Part shown: one piece after another, positions 34,957 to 45,272 of the stretch
Position numbering within the stretch: the first letter of the stretch is position 1
Layout of the letters: each line of letters begins with the position of its first letter
NCBI GenBank assembly: GCA_903918885.1
Contig: CAIXFY010000027.1
Span: 1-64,000 of the forward strand
Source: an uncultured Verrucomicrobia subdivision 3 bacterium
GTDB taxonomy: Bacteria; Verrucomicrobiota; Verrucomicrobiia; Limisphaerales; UBA11358
Direction: 5' to 3'
DNA: 64,000 nucleotides
Position numbers and translations under genes: made by a program
The notes under the pieces: model-generated
What the model was told of the DNA's origin: nothing
Databases searched by the model: none
Seen by the model: only the letters and a program-made list of their open reading frames with translations

Positions 34957-35756
34957 TTGAACAGCACCCAGACTTGTTCGAGCGAGCCGAGGTTGGCGTT
35001 TAATTTCACCTGAGCCTCGGTATAAAGCCCGTATTCCACCGAATTGGCATAAACGATTTGCCCGATGGGAATGCCTTTGGGAAAGACGCCGCCGAGTCCG
35101 CTGGTCACGACGCTTTGGCCGGGTTTGAGATTCGCGCTGCTGGCGAGGTAGGTCAGTTGCACAAGCGAGGTGTCAAGAGGGCCGCTGGCGAGAACGACGC
35201 CCATGTCGCGCGCGGCATTTTCCACCGTGGCGGACACGCGGCAGTTCGGGTCGCCGATGAGAACAATTTGCGAGCGCGTGAGGCTGACGGAACTGACGCG
35301 GCCAACTAGGCCGGCGGCGGTGATGACGGGCAGGTTTTCGCGGAGACCGTCGCGGCTGCCCAAATCAATCTGCACCGTGCGCCACCAGTTCGCCGGGTCG
35401 CGCATGACGACATTGGCGAGCTTGAGTTTCCACGGCGATTGCCGTTGCCAATTGAACAGCGCGCGGAGTTGGTCGTTCTCTCGCGCGATGGCGGCGGACT
35501 GGACGGCTTGCGAGCGGAGCTGCTGGTTTTCGCGGCGGAGATTGTCCACCTGCTTGAGGAGTTCGTGGCGGGTGAGGGCGGAGTCAGCGAGGTCAACGGG
35601 CAGTTGCTGGCCGGCGCTGGCGAGGCCGAACAGCGGCAGAAACCAGCTGCCGACGGCGAGCTTTATGCGGTCGGTGGTGCGCGTGGGCAGGCTCAACAAG
35701 AGCACCACCACGATGACCACCGCGCCGAGCGCGAGATAATTTTTTTGTTTAAGCAT
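34953..35756 (-). CDS. mreC: Rod shape-determining protein MreC
   Basis: One N-terminal membrane helix (LALGAVVIVVVLLLSLP), a coiled coil with LLKQVDNLRRENQQLRSQ, and a periplasmic double beta-barrel containing VIGDPNCRVSATV and GQSVVTSGLGGVFPKGIPIG, the best-known MreC signature. It bridges MreB and PBP2. The order mreB-mreC-mreD is conserved. Confidence 0.95.
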   Translation of the reverse strand: MLKQKNYLALGAVVIVVVLLLSLPTRTTDRIKLAVGSWFLPLFGLASAGQQLPVDLADSALTRHELLKQVDNLRRENQQLRSQAVQSAAIARENDQLRALFNWQRQSPWKLKLANVVMRDPANWWRTVQIDLGSRDGLRENLPVITAAGLVGRVSSVSLTRSQIVLIGDPNCRVSATVENAARDMGVVLASGPLDTSLVQLTYLASSANLKPGQSVVTSGLGGVFPKGIPIGQIVYANSVEYGLYTEAQVKLNANLGSLEQVWVLFK

Positions 35757-35801
35757 CCGCTAAACGGCCTTTGCCGTTGTGCGGTGAACTCCCGGGAAGA
35801 A

Positions 35802-36830
35802 TCAGTATTTGGCGTTGGTCGCGACGCGTTTCAGGAATTCGATTTCCTGTAACACCCGGCCAGTGCCTTCAGCGACGGCGCTCATCGGGTCGTCAGCGAG
35901 ATGCACGGGCAGGCCAGTTTCGCCGGCCACGAGCCGGTCAATGCCGCGGATCAACGAACCGCCGCCAGCCATCACGAGCCCGCGATCGACAAGATCGGAG
36001 GCGAGTTCCGGGGGGCAGCGTTCGAGGGTGATGCGGATTGATTCGAGAATGCTCGAAAGCGGTTCCTGCAAGGCTTCGCGGACTTCCTCGGAACGGATGG
36101 TCAATGTCTTCGGCAGGCCGGACCCGAGGTCGCGGCCTTTGACATCCATCGTCAATTCTTGTTCCAGCGGAAATGCGGAGCCGATGCGTATCTTGATTTC
36201 TTCAGCGGTGCGTTCACCTATCATCATGTTGTAGGCACGCTTCATGTGGGCGATGATTGTGGCATCCAGTTCGTCCCCGCCGACCCGCAGGCTGCGGCTG
36301 AAAACGATGCCGGCGAGCGAGATGATTGCGATCTCGCAAGTCCCGCCGCCGATGTCCACGATCATATTACCCGCCGGCTCATGCACCGGCAGACCGACAC
36401 CAATGGCCGAAGCCATCGGCTGCTCGATCAAATAAACCTCGCGCGCTCCCGCGTGCGTGGCGGAATCTTTGACTGCCCGTTTCTCCACCTCGGTGATACC
36501 CGAAGGAACTGCCACCACGACGCGTGGGGCAATTAATTTTCTGTGGTGAACTTTCTGGATGAAGTGGCGCAGCATCGCCTCGGTGATCTCGAAGTCGGCG
36601 ATCACGCCGTCTTTCATCGGGCGAATCGCCACGATGTTGCCGGGCGTTCTGCCCAACATCCGTTTTGCTTCATCACCGACCGCCAACACATTAGTTGTGC
36701 CGGCTTGAATGGCCACCACCGAAGGTTCGCGCAGGACGATTCCACGATCCCGCACATAGACCAGGGAATTTGCCGTCCCTAAATCTATGCCAATGTCATT
36801 GGAAAACAGGCTTTTGAATTGCTCTAGCAT
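35802..36830 (-). CDS. mreB: Actin-like cell-shape protein MreB
   Basis: The 342-residue protein has the actin-family phosphate loops IGIDLGTANSLVYV and DIGGGTCEIAI, adenosine motif MAGGGSLIRGIDRL, and the MreB-typical VVVAVPSGITEVEKRAV. It forms membrane-bound filaments that guide lateral wall growth. The ATG chosen (MLEQFKSLFSND) includes the expected start; 14 upstream residues are not conserved. It is the first gene of the elongation operon. Confidence 0.97.
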   Translation of the reverse strand: MLEQFKSLFSNDIGIDLGTANSLVYVRDRGIVLREPSVVAIQAGTTNVLAVGDEAKRMLGRTPGNIVAIRPMKDGVIADFEITEAMLRHFIQKVHHRKLIAPRVVVAVPSGITEVEKRAVKDSATHAGAREVYLIEQPMASAIGVGLPVHEPAGNMIVDIGGGTCEIAIISLAGIVFSRSLRVGGDELDATIIAHMKRAYNMMIGERTAEEIKIRIGSAFPLEQELTMDVKGRDLGSGLPKTLTIRSEEVREALQEPLSSILESIRITLERCPPELASDLVDRGLVMAGGGSLIRGIDRLVAGETGLPVHLADDPMSAVAEGTGRVLQEIEFLKRVATNAKY

Positions 36831-36932
36831 GAATGTGCCTAATCGCGAACAGTTAAAACCGCACCCAGCCAAAGGTCAAGCCGCGAATGTGAATAACTCT
36901 GAAACCCCGCGCTAAACCTTTGTTCCCGCGTT

Positions 36933-39002
36933 TCAGGTGAACACAATCTTCGTCGTCGCTTCCTTTTCGTCCCAACCACGCGTCGGTTCCGCCGTGACGG
37001 ATGAGATATCCTTGATAGAAATCTGGCGACCCAGCGTGCGTGGATTTTTCACTTCCACCTGCGACGGGTCACACGTCTGCTGCGAAACTTTCTGGTGCGG
37101 CGCGGGCTTGTAACGGACATAAAGCAACTTCGGCGTCTCCGGCGCAAAATACAAGATGCGCGATTTTTCCGGGATGCACGAATAGGCCTTGTTCATAATT
37201 GTGCCGCCGAAAGTGAAGCGTTTGAGGTAGCTCGCCTCGCGGTCGGTGTAGGCGCAGGTAAAAACTTTCTCGCGGTCCGGCAAGCCGCAATAAAACAATT
37301 CCTGCCCGACGAATAATTTCTCCGGCAACTCGGTGACTTTGTAAGTGCCGTCGCGGAACACGAGCAGAATTTTGTCGAACTTCGTGCACTCCAGCCGAAA
37401 TTCTTCGCCGGAAACTTTGTAGCCGACGTAACCCGTCTCGCGGTCGTAAGCAACCTTGAACGACTTGAACGCGACCGCTTTCACATCCACTTCTTCGTGG
37501 CGCGCGGACTTGGTTGTGAGGCGCGGATATTGTTTGCCGTATTTTTCCAGCAACGCTTCGAGATGGCTGATGACGTATTTCGTCAGGCCTTTAAGATGCT
37601 TGCGCGTCTCTTCCAACTCCGCCTTCGTTTTCTCCATCTCCTCGCGATGCTTATTGATGTCGAACAGCGAAATCCGGCGAATGCGAACCTGCAGGAGTTT
37701 CTCCACGTCCGCGTCCACGATGTCGCGGATCAATTCCTTCTTGAACGGCTTGAAGCCATCATACACCGCCGCCATCACCGCCTCGTTCGTCTTGCACTTC
37801 TCAATCAATTTATAAATGCGCTCCTCGACGAAGATGCGTTCCAGCGTGCGATAATGGAGTTCGTCCAACAGGTTTTTCTCGCGCAGCTCCAGTTCGCGTT
37901 TGAGGATGCGGATGAGCTGGTCGGTGTTCTCGCGCAGGATTTCGGAAACGGTCAATTCCACGGGCCGGTTGTCTTTGATGACGACGATGCGGCTCGCGAT
38001 GGAGACTTCGCAATCGGTGAAGGCATACAGCGCATCAATCAACTTCTCCGCGTCCACACCCGCGTGGCAGCGGATTTCGATCTCCACATCTTCCGACGTG
38101 AAATCATTGATAGATTTGACCTTGAGCTTGCCCTTCTGCACCGCGTCTTCAATGGACGCGATGAGCGATTCCGTCGTGGTCGTCGGCGGAATTTCCTTGA
38201 TGACGACGGTAGATTCGTCCTTCACCTTGATCTTGGCGCGGACTTTGACCGAGCCTTTGCCATCCTGATAATCGCGAGCGTCCATCAGCCCGCCGGTCGG
38301 AAAATCGGGCAGACACTTGAACGGCTGCTTCTTAAGTATCGCGATCTGCGCTTCGAGCAGTTCGGGGAAATTATGCGGCAAGATGCGCGCGCTCAAGCCA
38401 ACCGCGATGCCTTCCGTGCCGAGCATGAGCGTGAGCGGCAATTTGCACGGCAGTGTCACTGGCTCTTTATTGCGGCCGTCGTAACTCGGAATGAAATCCG
38501 TGATGGAATCATTGAATACTTCCGTGCGCGCCAGTTCCGTCAAACGGCATTCGATGTAACGGGAGGCTGCCGCCGGATCGCCCGTGAAAATATTCCCGAA
38601 ATTTCCCTGCCCTTCGATGAGATAGCGCTTGTTCGCCAGCACCACGAGCGCGTCGCCGATGGAAGCGTCGCCGTGCGGATGGTATTGCATGGTATGGCCG
38701 ACGACGTTGGCCACCTTGATAAAACGTCCGTCGTCTTTTTCGTGCAGCGCCCACATGATGCGGCGTTGCACCGGCTTCAAGCCGTCGGCGAGATTCGGAA
38801 TCGCGCGGTCGCGGATGACGTAGCTGGCGTAATCCAAAAAGCCCCGATCCACGCGCGTGTGCAGCCCGACGCCGAGTTTTTTAGGATCAAACGGCTTGTG
38901 CGCAATGGCTTCAACCGCTTCGGCCACGATGTGCTGCTCGCCTTTGACTTCGACGGGTAATTCCGGCTGGCCGGACTCTTTCTTTTTCTTGTCTGCGCTC
39001 AT
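36933..39002 (-). CDS. DNA topoisomerase IV subunit A-like (ParC/GyrA family)
   Basis: The breakage-reunion domain is clear: QRRIMWALHEKDDGRFIKVANVVGHTMQYHPHGDASIG (for example MQYHPHGDAS) and active-site Tyr 149 in ASRYIECRL. Instead of a full six-bladed GyrA pinwheel, the C-terminal ~200 residues form a shorter barrel-like region without a GyrA box, pointing to a topoisomerase IV or a divergent relaxing enzyme. It decatenates or relaxes DNA with a ParE partner that is not in the window. Its Lys-rich start (SADKKKKES) may contact DNA. Confidence 0.87.
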   Translation of the reverse strand: MSADKKKKESGQPELPVEVKGEQHIVAEAVEAIAHKPFDPKKLGVGLHTRVDRGFLDYASYVIRDRAIPNLADGLKPVQRRIMWALHEKDDGRFIKVANVVGHTMQYHPHGDASIGDALVVLANKRYLIEGQGNFGNIFTGDPAAASRYIECRLTELARTEVFNDSITDFIPSYDGRNKEPVTLPCKLPLTLMLGTEGIAVGLSARILPHNFPELLEAQIAILKKQPFKCLPDFPTGGLMDARDYQDGKGSVKVRAKIKVKDESTVVIKEIPPTTTTESLIASIEDAVQKGKLKVKSINDFTSEDVEIEIRCHAGVDAEKLIDALYAFTDCEVSIASRIVVIKDNRPVELTVSEILRENTDQLIRILKRELELREKNLLDELHYRTLERIFVEERIYKLIEKCKTNEAVMAAVYDGFKPFKKELIRDIVDADVEKLLQVRIRRISLFDINKHREEMEKTKAELEETRKHLKGLTKYVISHLEALLEKYGKQYPRLTTKSARHEEVDVKAVAFKSFKVAYDRETGYVGYKVSGEEFRLECTKFDKILLVFRDGTYKVTELPEKLFVGQELFYCGLPDREKVFTCAYTDREASYLKRFTFGGTIMNKAYSCIPEKSRILYFAPETPKLLYVRYKPAPHQKVSQQTCDPSQVEVKNPRTLGRQISIKDISSVTAEPTRGWDEKEATTKIVFT

Positions 39003-39154
39003 GAGCGGCGCGCATTAAGCCAGAAGTAAACGGCGGCGGCAAGATTCCCGCGCAGGAAAATTTTATGCGGCGCACGGCGACCGCTTAACTTTCTCATCCA
39101 TCGTCTGGCCGACGCCGGTTATCTAATATTTCCAATTCACGTGCCGACCGGTGG

Positions 39155-42100
39155 TCAGGGTGAAACTATCCGGTAATACCGGTTTAAAAAATTACTGGCG
39201 AGATTGTCGGTGAAGCTGAAATTTCCGAGCGTGAACGAGCTGGTGACAATTGCTGTCCAGTTAGAGAAGGGAAGGCTGAGGTTGGTGGTGCTAAAGATGC
39301 GGTAGACTTGTCCGGTCGGACCGATGCCGGATAAAGAGAATCCATTGGTCAGGCTAAAACCGGAGTTCGTGAATTGCGGAGGAACAGCGGACGCGATGTT
39401 CAACGTGTTCGTCGCACTGCCTTGATAGATTGGATCGCTGATGATTCCGATGACAGTGTAATTTCCCACATTCGTCGGCGCGCTGGTTGAACCGTTGTAA
39501 GTGACATTCACTATCAAACCTGACGGAACGGTGGAGATGGCTACGCTCTTGGCAGCGCCGTCATAAGTTTGAACGAGATTGCTGAACGAGATTGCTCCCG
39601 CCACGCGGGCAAAAGGTCCGACATCGTTCGTCGTCAGAAAATGCGCGGTGACGGGCGCACTGGAAAATTCATCGGCGCCGATATCTGCGCCGGTGAGGGG
39701 GCGCGGTTGACCGTCCATGTCTACTAGCACATTCGTGAATCCCGCCGCCGCTGCACCGATGGCGGGGCTGGTGGACTGGAGATGCAGAATGCCGTAGGCG
39801 TCCGCGAAGGTCACAAGTGGGTTGGTAATCGTATAAGTGCCTGCGGGCATGATACCGGCGTGGGTGTTGGCGACCGTGGTGTTCCAAATGATATTGTTAG
39901 TCCAGACTCCGTTCGTGAAAAAGCCGGACGACGCCTGTGATAAATCAAAAGCGTTGGCGCTGCCCACGATGATGTTGTTCGCGATCGTATTGCTCTGTGC
40001 GCCGTAAATGTCGGAACCATTTTGGTAAATCTGATACGCATTGTTGATGAGCGTGTTGAACGCAATCACATTGTATCTCGGCTCAACGTGCGTGGCGTTG
40101 CCGTAGTCCAGCACGTTGGTGTCGCCCGGACCGATTTGAATCGCGCCGCCGCCGTTGCCGCAGTTGACAAAATAATTGTCGTAGATTTTGTGGTAATAGC
40201 TCCAGACCACCAACCCCAGCGTGTTGGAAAAACAATTGCCGTAAATCCAGCAGTTGGTGCTCTCGCGGATTTTGAAATAGTTGTGGTAGTTGTTGAGAAC
40301 GGTGTTGAAGCGATAGGTGTTGTTGCAGGACTTGTTGGAAAGCATTTCCGCGGAGTCGCCGTCGCAACGGTCGAAAAGATTATATTCCATCAGGCCGTAG
40401 CCGGACGAAGCCGAGTAGGTTCCCAATCCCCAACGCACCGTCTCGCCACCATTCAAGCCGTTTTGATAAACGTTATCATGAAAATAGTTGTGGTGTATCC
40501 ACACGCGTTGGGCGATGGGATTGTTCACGGTGGCCGAGTTGGTGACAGAGCCTTCGACTTTAACCATCTGGCCCAGCGAGTTTTTATTGCGAACCTCGTT
40601 GTAGTCGAACTGTGCGTCATCCCCGGCTAGCTTGAGATACCAAAACCCGGTCGGGTCGCCGTTGGTAATGGTGCATTGGATGACGTTGCGCGATAGCCGG
40701 CAATGACTCGTGCCATATTCAATCTGCAACTGGCTACCCGCGTTGGTGAAAACAAATCCTTGCGCGGTCACCCACGCCGCCGGAGATTGGAAGTCAAAAC
40801 TGTAATTGCCGCCAATCGTCGCGCCACCGATGGTTTGAGCCTTGATTAAAATCGGAGCGTTGGAAGTTCCGACGCAAGTGACCAGAAGCGTGCTGCTGGT
40901 GACATAGATGCCGTTCGACAAGATTATGGTGTCGCCTGGTTGGGCGTTATTGATGGCCGTTTGCAGCGCGGACAAAGTGCCCACGGTATTGCCAACGGTC
41001 AGCGTTGCGGCGGCGGACGTGGCTGGCGAACAACTGCCGCTGACCACGCAACGGTATTGAAAGCCGTTCATCGCCGTCGTCACGTTCGTGGTGGTTAAGC
41101 TTGCCGTGCCGCCGCCCGTGCCATCCGCACCGATGACATTCACAAATCCGCTGCCTTTGTTCAACTGCCATTGATACGAAGCCGCATTGACAGCGGCGAC
41201 GGTGAAAGTCGCTTGAGAGCCGATGTTTTTGGTTACGCTGGCCGGTGAACTGGTGACAGCGGGTGCGTTGGTGGGCTTAACGCCCGCGCTGTCTGCGGAT
41301 TTGACGCTTTCACTGCACAACACCGAAGACACGGCATAAATATACGTTGTGCCGTTCAACAGGTTGGTATTGTCCGAATCGAGATAATTCGTCGCCGTTG
41401 TATTGGCGATGGCTGAACCGTAGCTCCCGCCGCTCGCTTTGCGATAAATATTATAACTGACAGCATTACTCGTAGCATTCCAGGTTAGAGATACCGGGCC
41501 ACAACTCGAAGCGATAATGGAAATAATGCTCGGCGTCAGCGGGGGATCGCAGACAAGATATGAAATGGAAATCTGCCCCGTCGCTCCGCTACCGCCAATG
41601 TTTAATGAATTGGAGCTACTTGCCCTAGCCCCACCACCGCCACCGCTGGGAGCAAAACCATTGGTGCCATTGCCGTTTGCGTTTGCACCGCCGCCCCCAG
41701 CTCCACCACCGCTGATGCCTCCTAGGCCACCAAAGTTGTTGGTAGCGTTACTGCCGCTGTTGGCGTTGCCAGCGCCGCCGCCGCCGCCGCCGCCGTAGCT
41801 GCCCAGCAAACCAGCTGCGCCATTGCCCCCGGCAAAAATAAAACCCACGTCGCCGACACATCCGTTGGTTCCGCTCATCCCATTGGTTCCGGCGGTGGAA
41901 CTGGCTGGATTGATGATACTGACCCCACCGGCACCACCAGCAGCAACAATCGTGACCCCGCCGTCGCCGGTAAAGCTTGTGTTTGTCCCAGCCACAGTAA
42001 TTCCGTTGTTGGTCGAGCTGATGCCCCCGGCACCGACGACAAAGCTGTAGGAATTTCCTGGAGTTACGGCCACCGTCACCATTTTTGCATAGCTACCGCC

Positions 42101-42343
42101 AGCACCGCCGCCACCAAAGGCGTTGAAACTTGTTTTACCTGCACTTCCCCCCGCGCCGCCGCCGCCCCAACATTCCACCTGCACATTGGTGACATTGACT
42201 GGGCAAAGCCACGAACCGGAGCCGGCCGTGGTGATATTGGTGGTGAGCAAGGCCGCCCACACGCTTTGGCTGACGAACAGGCCGAACGCGGTCAATAAAA
42301 TGCCGGGAGCGAGAAAGATGTTTTGGCGGACGGCGGTTTTCAT
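39155..42343 (-). CDS. Large secreted multidomain protein with a PL6-like polysaccharide lyase domain
   Basis: The order is: signal segment (about residues 10-32); Gly-rich domain (~35-265); a fibronectin III-like domain (~265-355); an Ig-like domain (~360-455); a right-handed beta-helix (~463-893); an MBG-like domain (~895-985); and a C-terminal Y/N-rich module ending LNRYYRIVSP. The helix has GGETVRWGL, FDRCDGD and LSNKSCNNTYRFNT, typical of PL6 alginate/chondroitinase B lyases, with Lys in SNKS and Arg in KIRES as candidate catalytic residues. It would cleave an acidic polysaccharide by beta-elimination outside the cell. The substrate is unknown. Confidence 0.8.
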   Translation of the reverse strand: MKTAVRQNIFLAPGILLTAFGLFVSQSVWAALLTTNITTAGSGSWLCPVNVTNVQVECWGGGGAGGSAGKTSFNAFGGGGAGGSYAKMVTVAVTPGNSYSFVVGAGGISSTNNGITVAGTNTSFTGDGGVTIVAAGGAGGVSIINPASSTAGTNGMSGTNGCVGDVGFIFAGGNGAAGLLGSYGGGGGGGAGNANSGSNATNNFGGLGGISGGGAGGGGANANGNGTNGFAPSGGGGGARASSSNSLNIGGSGATGQISISYLVCDPPLTPSIISIIASSCGPVSLTWNATSNAVSYNIYRKASGGSYGSAIANTTATNYLDSDNTNLLNGTTYIYAVSSVLCSESVKSADSAGVKPTNAPAVTSSPASVTKNIGSQATFTVAAVNAASYQWQLNKGSGFVNVIGADGTGGGTASLTTTNVTTAMNGFQYRCVVSGSCSPATSAAATLTVGNTVGTLSALQTAINNAQPGDTIILSNGIYVTSSTLLVTCVGTSNAPILIKAQTIGGATIGGNYSFDFQSPAAWVTAQGFVFTNAGSQLQIEYGTSHCRLSRNVIQCTITNGDPTGFWYLKLAGDDAQFDYNEVRNKNSLGQMVKVEGSVTNSATVNNPIAQRVWIHHNYFHDNVYQNGLNGGETVRWGLGTYSASSGYGLMEYNLFDRCDGDSAEMLSNKSCNNTYRFNTVLNNYHNYFKIRESTNCWIYGNCFSNTLGLVVWSYYHKIYDNYFVNCGNGGGAIQIGPGDTNVLDYGNATHVEPRYNVIAFNTLINNAYQIYQNGSDIYGAQSNTIANNIIVGSANAFDLSQASSGFFTNGVWTNNIIWNTTVANTHAGIMPAGTYTITNPLVTFADAYGILHLQSTSPAIGAAAAGFTNVLVDMDGQPRPLTGADIGADEFSSAPVTAHFLTTNDVGPFARVAGAISFSNLVQTYDGAAKSVAISTVPSGLIVNVTYNGSTSAPTNVGNYTVIGIISDPIYQGSATNTLNIASAVPPQFTNSGFSLTNGFSLSGIGPTGQVYRIFSTTNLSLPFSNWTAIVTSSFTLGNFSFTDNLASNFLNRYYRIVSP

Positions 42344-42499
42344 CAGATGCAGATTAGAAATCTTCTGTCAGTAGCCAGTTTTGATAACCTGAAGAGAAAC
42401 CTACCACAAGCTCAACTGACTGGCCTGATGCCTCACTACAACTGTTTTTACTGGCAGGTGGAGTTTTCCAAAAACCAAGGGCACTTGCTGTGCCGCTGG

Positions 42500-43324
42500 T
42501 TATTGATTTTTCCACGTATTGATTGTCCAAGTGCTCACGGCGGTTTTGTCACTTATGGCGGCAACGCTATAATCGGCATGCAACAGCACCATTGATTTGC
42601 CTGAATTGTGGCGGAAGTCTAGCCCGGTGCGGCTGGCGTTATCGGTTAATAGTAAGTCAGCCGCCACCACGTCTCGGCTCGCACCCCCCGACCATCCCAA
42701 ACCGTTAAAGCAGGTGGTGAATGGGGCATTGCCGGGTTTGTATTCGGGTTTGGCTTCCACCAGTAAAACCATATCCGAGACTGGATACAGCATCGGGGAG
42801 GCTTTTCTGGGAACATAAACGGTGCTACCGATGTTGCCGTTGGCGTTGCCCATCATGACACTCGTTTTGGTATAGGTCACGTCATAGGGTGTTGGTTGCA
42901 CACCGGTTTTTGAGGCGGTTGCGAAAAAAACGGCTGAAGGACAGGCGAAAACTTTGTTCACGTTGGTTCCCGAACTGGATGAGGTTCCCGCCGCCGCGCC
43001 ACTCGACTTGTTGGGCAGATAAGAATAAAGCAGTTCATACCAATCAATATTTGCACTGTTGTTATTTCCGACGCCCGCCTGAACGGTGTAGGGGAAAAAT
43101 CCACTGTTGTCGTCCACATACATTGCCAACGCCACGCCAATCTGTTTGTTGTTGGAGACGCAACTCGCCTGCCGAGCCTTTTCCTTGGCCTTGGCCAGTG
43201 CGGGCAACAGCATCGCCGCCAAAATCGCGATGATGGCAATGACCACCAGCAGTTCGATGAGCGTAAAACCGTTCTTGCTGATACGGCTCGGTGGCTGAGC
43301 AGATTGAAAATTATGGTTGATCAT
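42500..43324 (-). CDS. Type IV prepilin-like protein (N-methylation leader)
   Basis: A short basic leader ends at the prepilin peptidase site [17 protein letters not shown], with Glu five residues after the cleaved Gly. Helix [14 protein letters not shown] and a periplasmic C-terminal domain ([37 protein letters not shown]) follow. These H-x-G plus DYSV-type proteins are very abundant in Verrucomicrobia and Planctomycetes; they resemble type II secretion pseudopilins, but most have no known role. The next gene on the strand is the PL6-like lyase. The ATG begins MINHNFQSA. Confidence 0.86.
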   Translation of the reverse strand: MINHNFQSAQPPSRISKNGFTLIELLVVIAIIAILAAMLLPALAKAKEKARQASCVSNNKQIGVALAMYVDDNSGFFPYTVQAGVGNNNSANIDWYELLYSYLPNKSSGAAAGTSSSSGTNVNKVFACPSAVFFATASKTGVQPTPYDVTYTKTSVMMGNANGNIGSTVYVPRKASPMLYPVSDMVLLVEAKPEYKPGNAPFTTCFNGLGWSGGASRDVVAADLLLTDNASRTGLDFRHNSGKSMVLLHADYSVAAISDKTAVSTWTINTWKNQ

Positions 43325-43467
43325 ACTTTTATATTGGGTCGGATAGCCAAACCTAGCACAAGCAGCCCCATTGTCTTGTCCGATAAAGTGTGGACAGTAG
43401 TTAAAATTGGATGTGAATCGCGACAAACACACACTGCTCGCCATCCAACCAGCGACCGCTGAAAATT

Positions 43468-45186
43468 TTAATCCAAGTTCAAACCATCCAGCTCCAAAAA
43501 GCCGTTCAATTGTTTCATCCGCGTCGGATGGCGCATTTTCCGCAGCGCCTTGGCCTCGATTTGCCGGATGCGCTCGCGCGTCACTCGGAACTGCTGGCCC
43601 ACCTCTTCGAGCGTTCGCGCGTTGCCGTCGCCGATGCCGAAGCGCAGTTCCAGCACCTGCCGTTCGCGTTCGGTCAGGCTGCACAACACATCGCCCATGC
43701 GGTCTTTCAACAAGCTGAAACTCGTGATGTCCAAAGGATTTTCCGCCGCCTTGTCCTCGATGAAATCACCGAAGCTCGCGTCATCGCCGTCACCCACCGG
43801 TGTCTGCAACGACACTGGCTGCTGCGCCATTTTTAGAACCGAATTTACCCGAAAGACCGGCAGTTGTAGTTCGTCCGCCAGTTCCTCCGGCGTGGCTTCG
43901 CGGCCATATTCTTGAAATAATTTTTTCTGCGCGCGCAGCAGCTTGTTGATGATCTCAATCATGTGCACCGGAATGCGGATGGTGCGCGCCTGATCCGCGA
44001 TGCACCGCGTGATGGCCTGACGAATCCACCAAGTCGCGTAGGTGGAAAACTTGTAGCCGCGCCGATATTCAAATTTTTCCACCGCTTTCATCAATCCCAT
44101 GTTGCCTTCTTGAATCAAATCCAGAAACGACAGCCCGCGATTCGTGTAGCGTTTGGCAATGGAAATCACCAATCGCAGGTTGGCCTCCACCATTTCCGTC
44201 TTGGCCTGCAACGCCCGCGCCGCCGCGTCGCGCAGGCAGTCGAACGACCGCAGAAAATCCTCCGCCGGCATCCGCACAAATTCCTCGAGCGCGCGGATTT
44301 TCTGGCGCTCGGCCTCGACGAGGTGCTTCTGCGCGGAAGATTCGCGCTGATTTTCCGCCTCGGCCAGCGCGCGCAAAGTGTATTGCAACTTGTCGTGGAT
44401 GTTTTCCGCCACGAGCGCGATTTCTTCGTTCACCTTTTGCTTGAAGCAAAATTTCGGGAAGTTCGCCTGCAATTTTTTATCCAGCTTCACAAACTCGTCA
44501 TGCTCGCGGTTACGCCGCTTGAGCTGGTGCGCGTCGCGCCAGAGGTTGAAGTGTCGGTCCGTTTCCGCGTCCAACTCGCGCAGCTTGGTGAGCAGTCGGG
44601 TCATGGTCTTCAGGTGCGCTTCGCGGCTATCCACCTTCTTGTCAATGACCACGCGGTCAAAGCGTTCGCGCGGCGGGTCGGCGAGAAGTTTTTCCGCGAG
44701 CGCGATGTGTTCCTTGCCGGCAAAACCAAAACTGAAAACCACCGTGCGCAAATCATTTTCCGCCTCCTCGATGCGCTTGGAAATCTCCACCTCCTGCTCG
44801 CGCGTCAGCAGCGGAACCAGTCCCATCTGCTTGAGATACATCCGCACCGGATCGTCGAGCGCGTCTAGATGCCGCCCGCTCGTTTCCTCTTCGTCTGCAT
44901 CTTTTGTCGTGTCCACTTCCGCCTGATCCACGATCTCGATTTCCAACTCCCGCAGCTTGGCAAAAATTTCATCCAGCGCTTCCGGCGAGGAAAGCGATTC
45001 GGGCAAGGCCTCGCTGATGTCGGTGTAAGTCAGGTTGCCCTGTTCCTTAGCGAGGAGGACGAGTTCCTTGATTTTTTCCGCCAACAGCACTTCGCGGTTT
45101 GCCGGTGTGACGAGCGGGGCAGGGGCAATGGCTGGAAGCTTGGCCGCGACGGTTGGGCGGCGGGGGCGAGACTTGGTTTTCGTCAT
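43468..45186 (-). CDS. rpoD: Primary sigma-70 factor RpoD
   Basis: Region 1.1-like N-terminus ([19 protein letters not shown]), [17 protein letters not shown] (region 1.2), a non-conserved insert, then [56 protein letters not shown] (regions 2.1-2.4, shown by [14 protein letters not shown]). [20 protein letters not shown] is region 4.2. It is the housekeeping factor recognising TTGACA/TATAAT promoters. The ATG is chosen before a Lys-rich start. Confidence 0.97.
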   Translation of the reverse strand: MTKTKSRPRRPTVAAKLPAIAPAPLVTPANREVLLAEKIKELVLLAKEQGNLTYTDISEALPESLSSPEALDEIFAKLRELEIEIVDQAEVDTTKDADEEETSGRHLDALDDPVRMYLKQMGLVPLLTREQEVEISKRIEEAENDLRTVVFSFGFAGKEHIALAEKLLADPPRERFDRVVIDKKVDSREAHLKTMTRLLTKLRELDAETDRHFNLWRDAHQLKRRNREHDEFVKLDKKLQANFPKFCFKQKVNEEIALVAENIHDKLQYTLRALAEAENQRESSAQKHLVEAERQKIRALEEFVRMPAEDFLRSFDCLRDAAARALQAKTEMVEANLRLVISIAKRYTNRGLSFLDLIQEGNMGLMKAVEKFEYRRGYKFSTYATWWIRQAITRCIADQARTIRIPVHMIEIINKLLRAQKKLFQEYGREATPEELADELQLPVFRVNSVLKMAQQPVSLQTPVGDGDDASFGDFIEDKAAENPLDITSFSLLKDRMGDVLCSLTERERQVLELRFGIGDGNARTLEEVGQQFRVTRERIRQIEAKALRKMRHPTRMKQLNGFLELDGLNLD

Positions 45187-45272
45187 ACAACGGCGGCGCG
45201 CCAAAAAAATTCCGGCAGCGAGCGAATATGAAAAGCAGCCGGCGGTTCGTCAAGCGGTGAAACGCCGAAAAC

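Noticed and set aside
37497-38960. 487-codon frame opposite the topoisomerase IV A-like gene
   Set aside because: Antisense shadow; composition and lack of motifs argue against a real protein.
41517-42050. Pro/Ala-rich plus-strand frames opposite the glycine-rich domain
   Set aside because: They are the complement of Gly codons in the secreted lyase protein, which has a signal peptide and domains.
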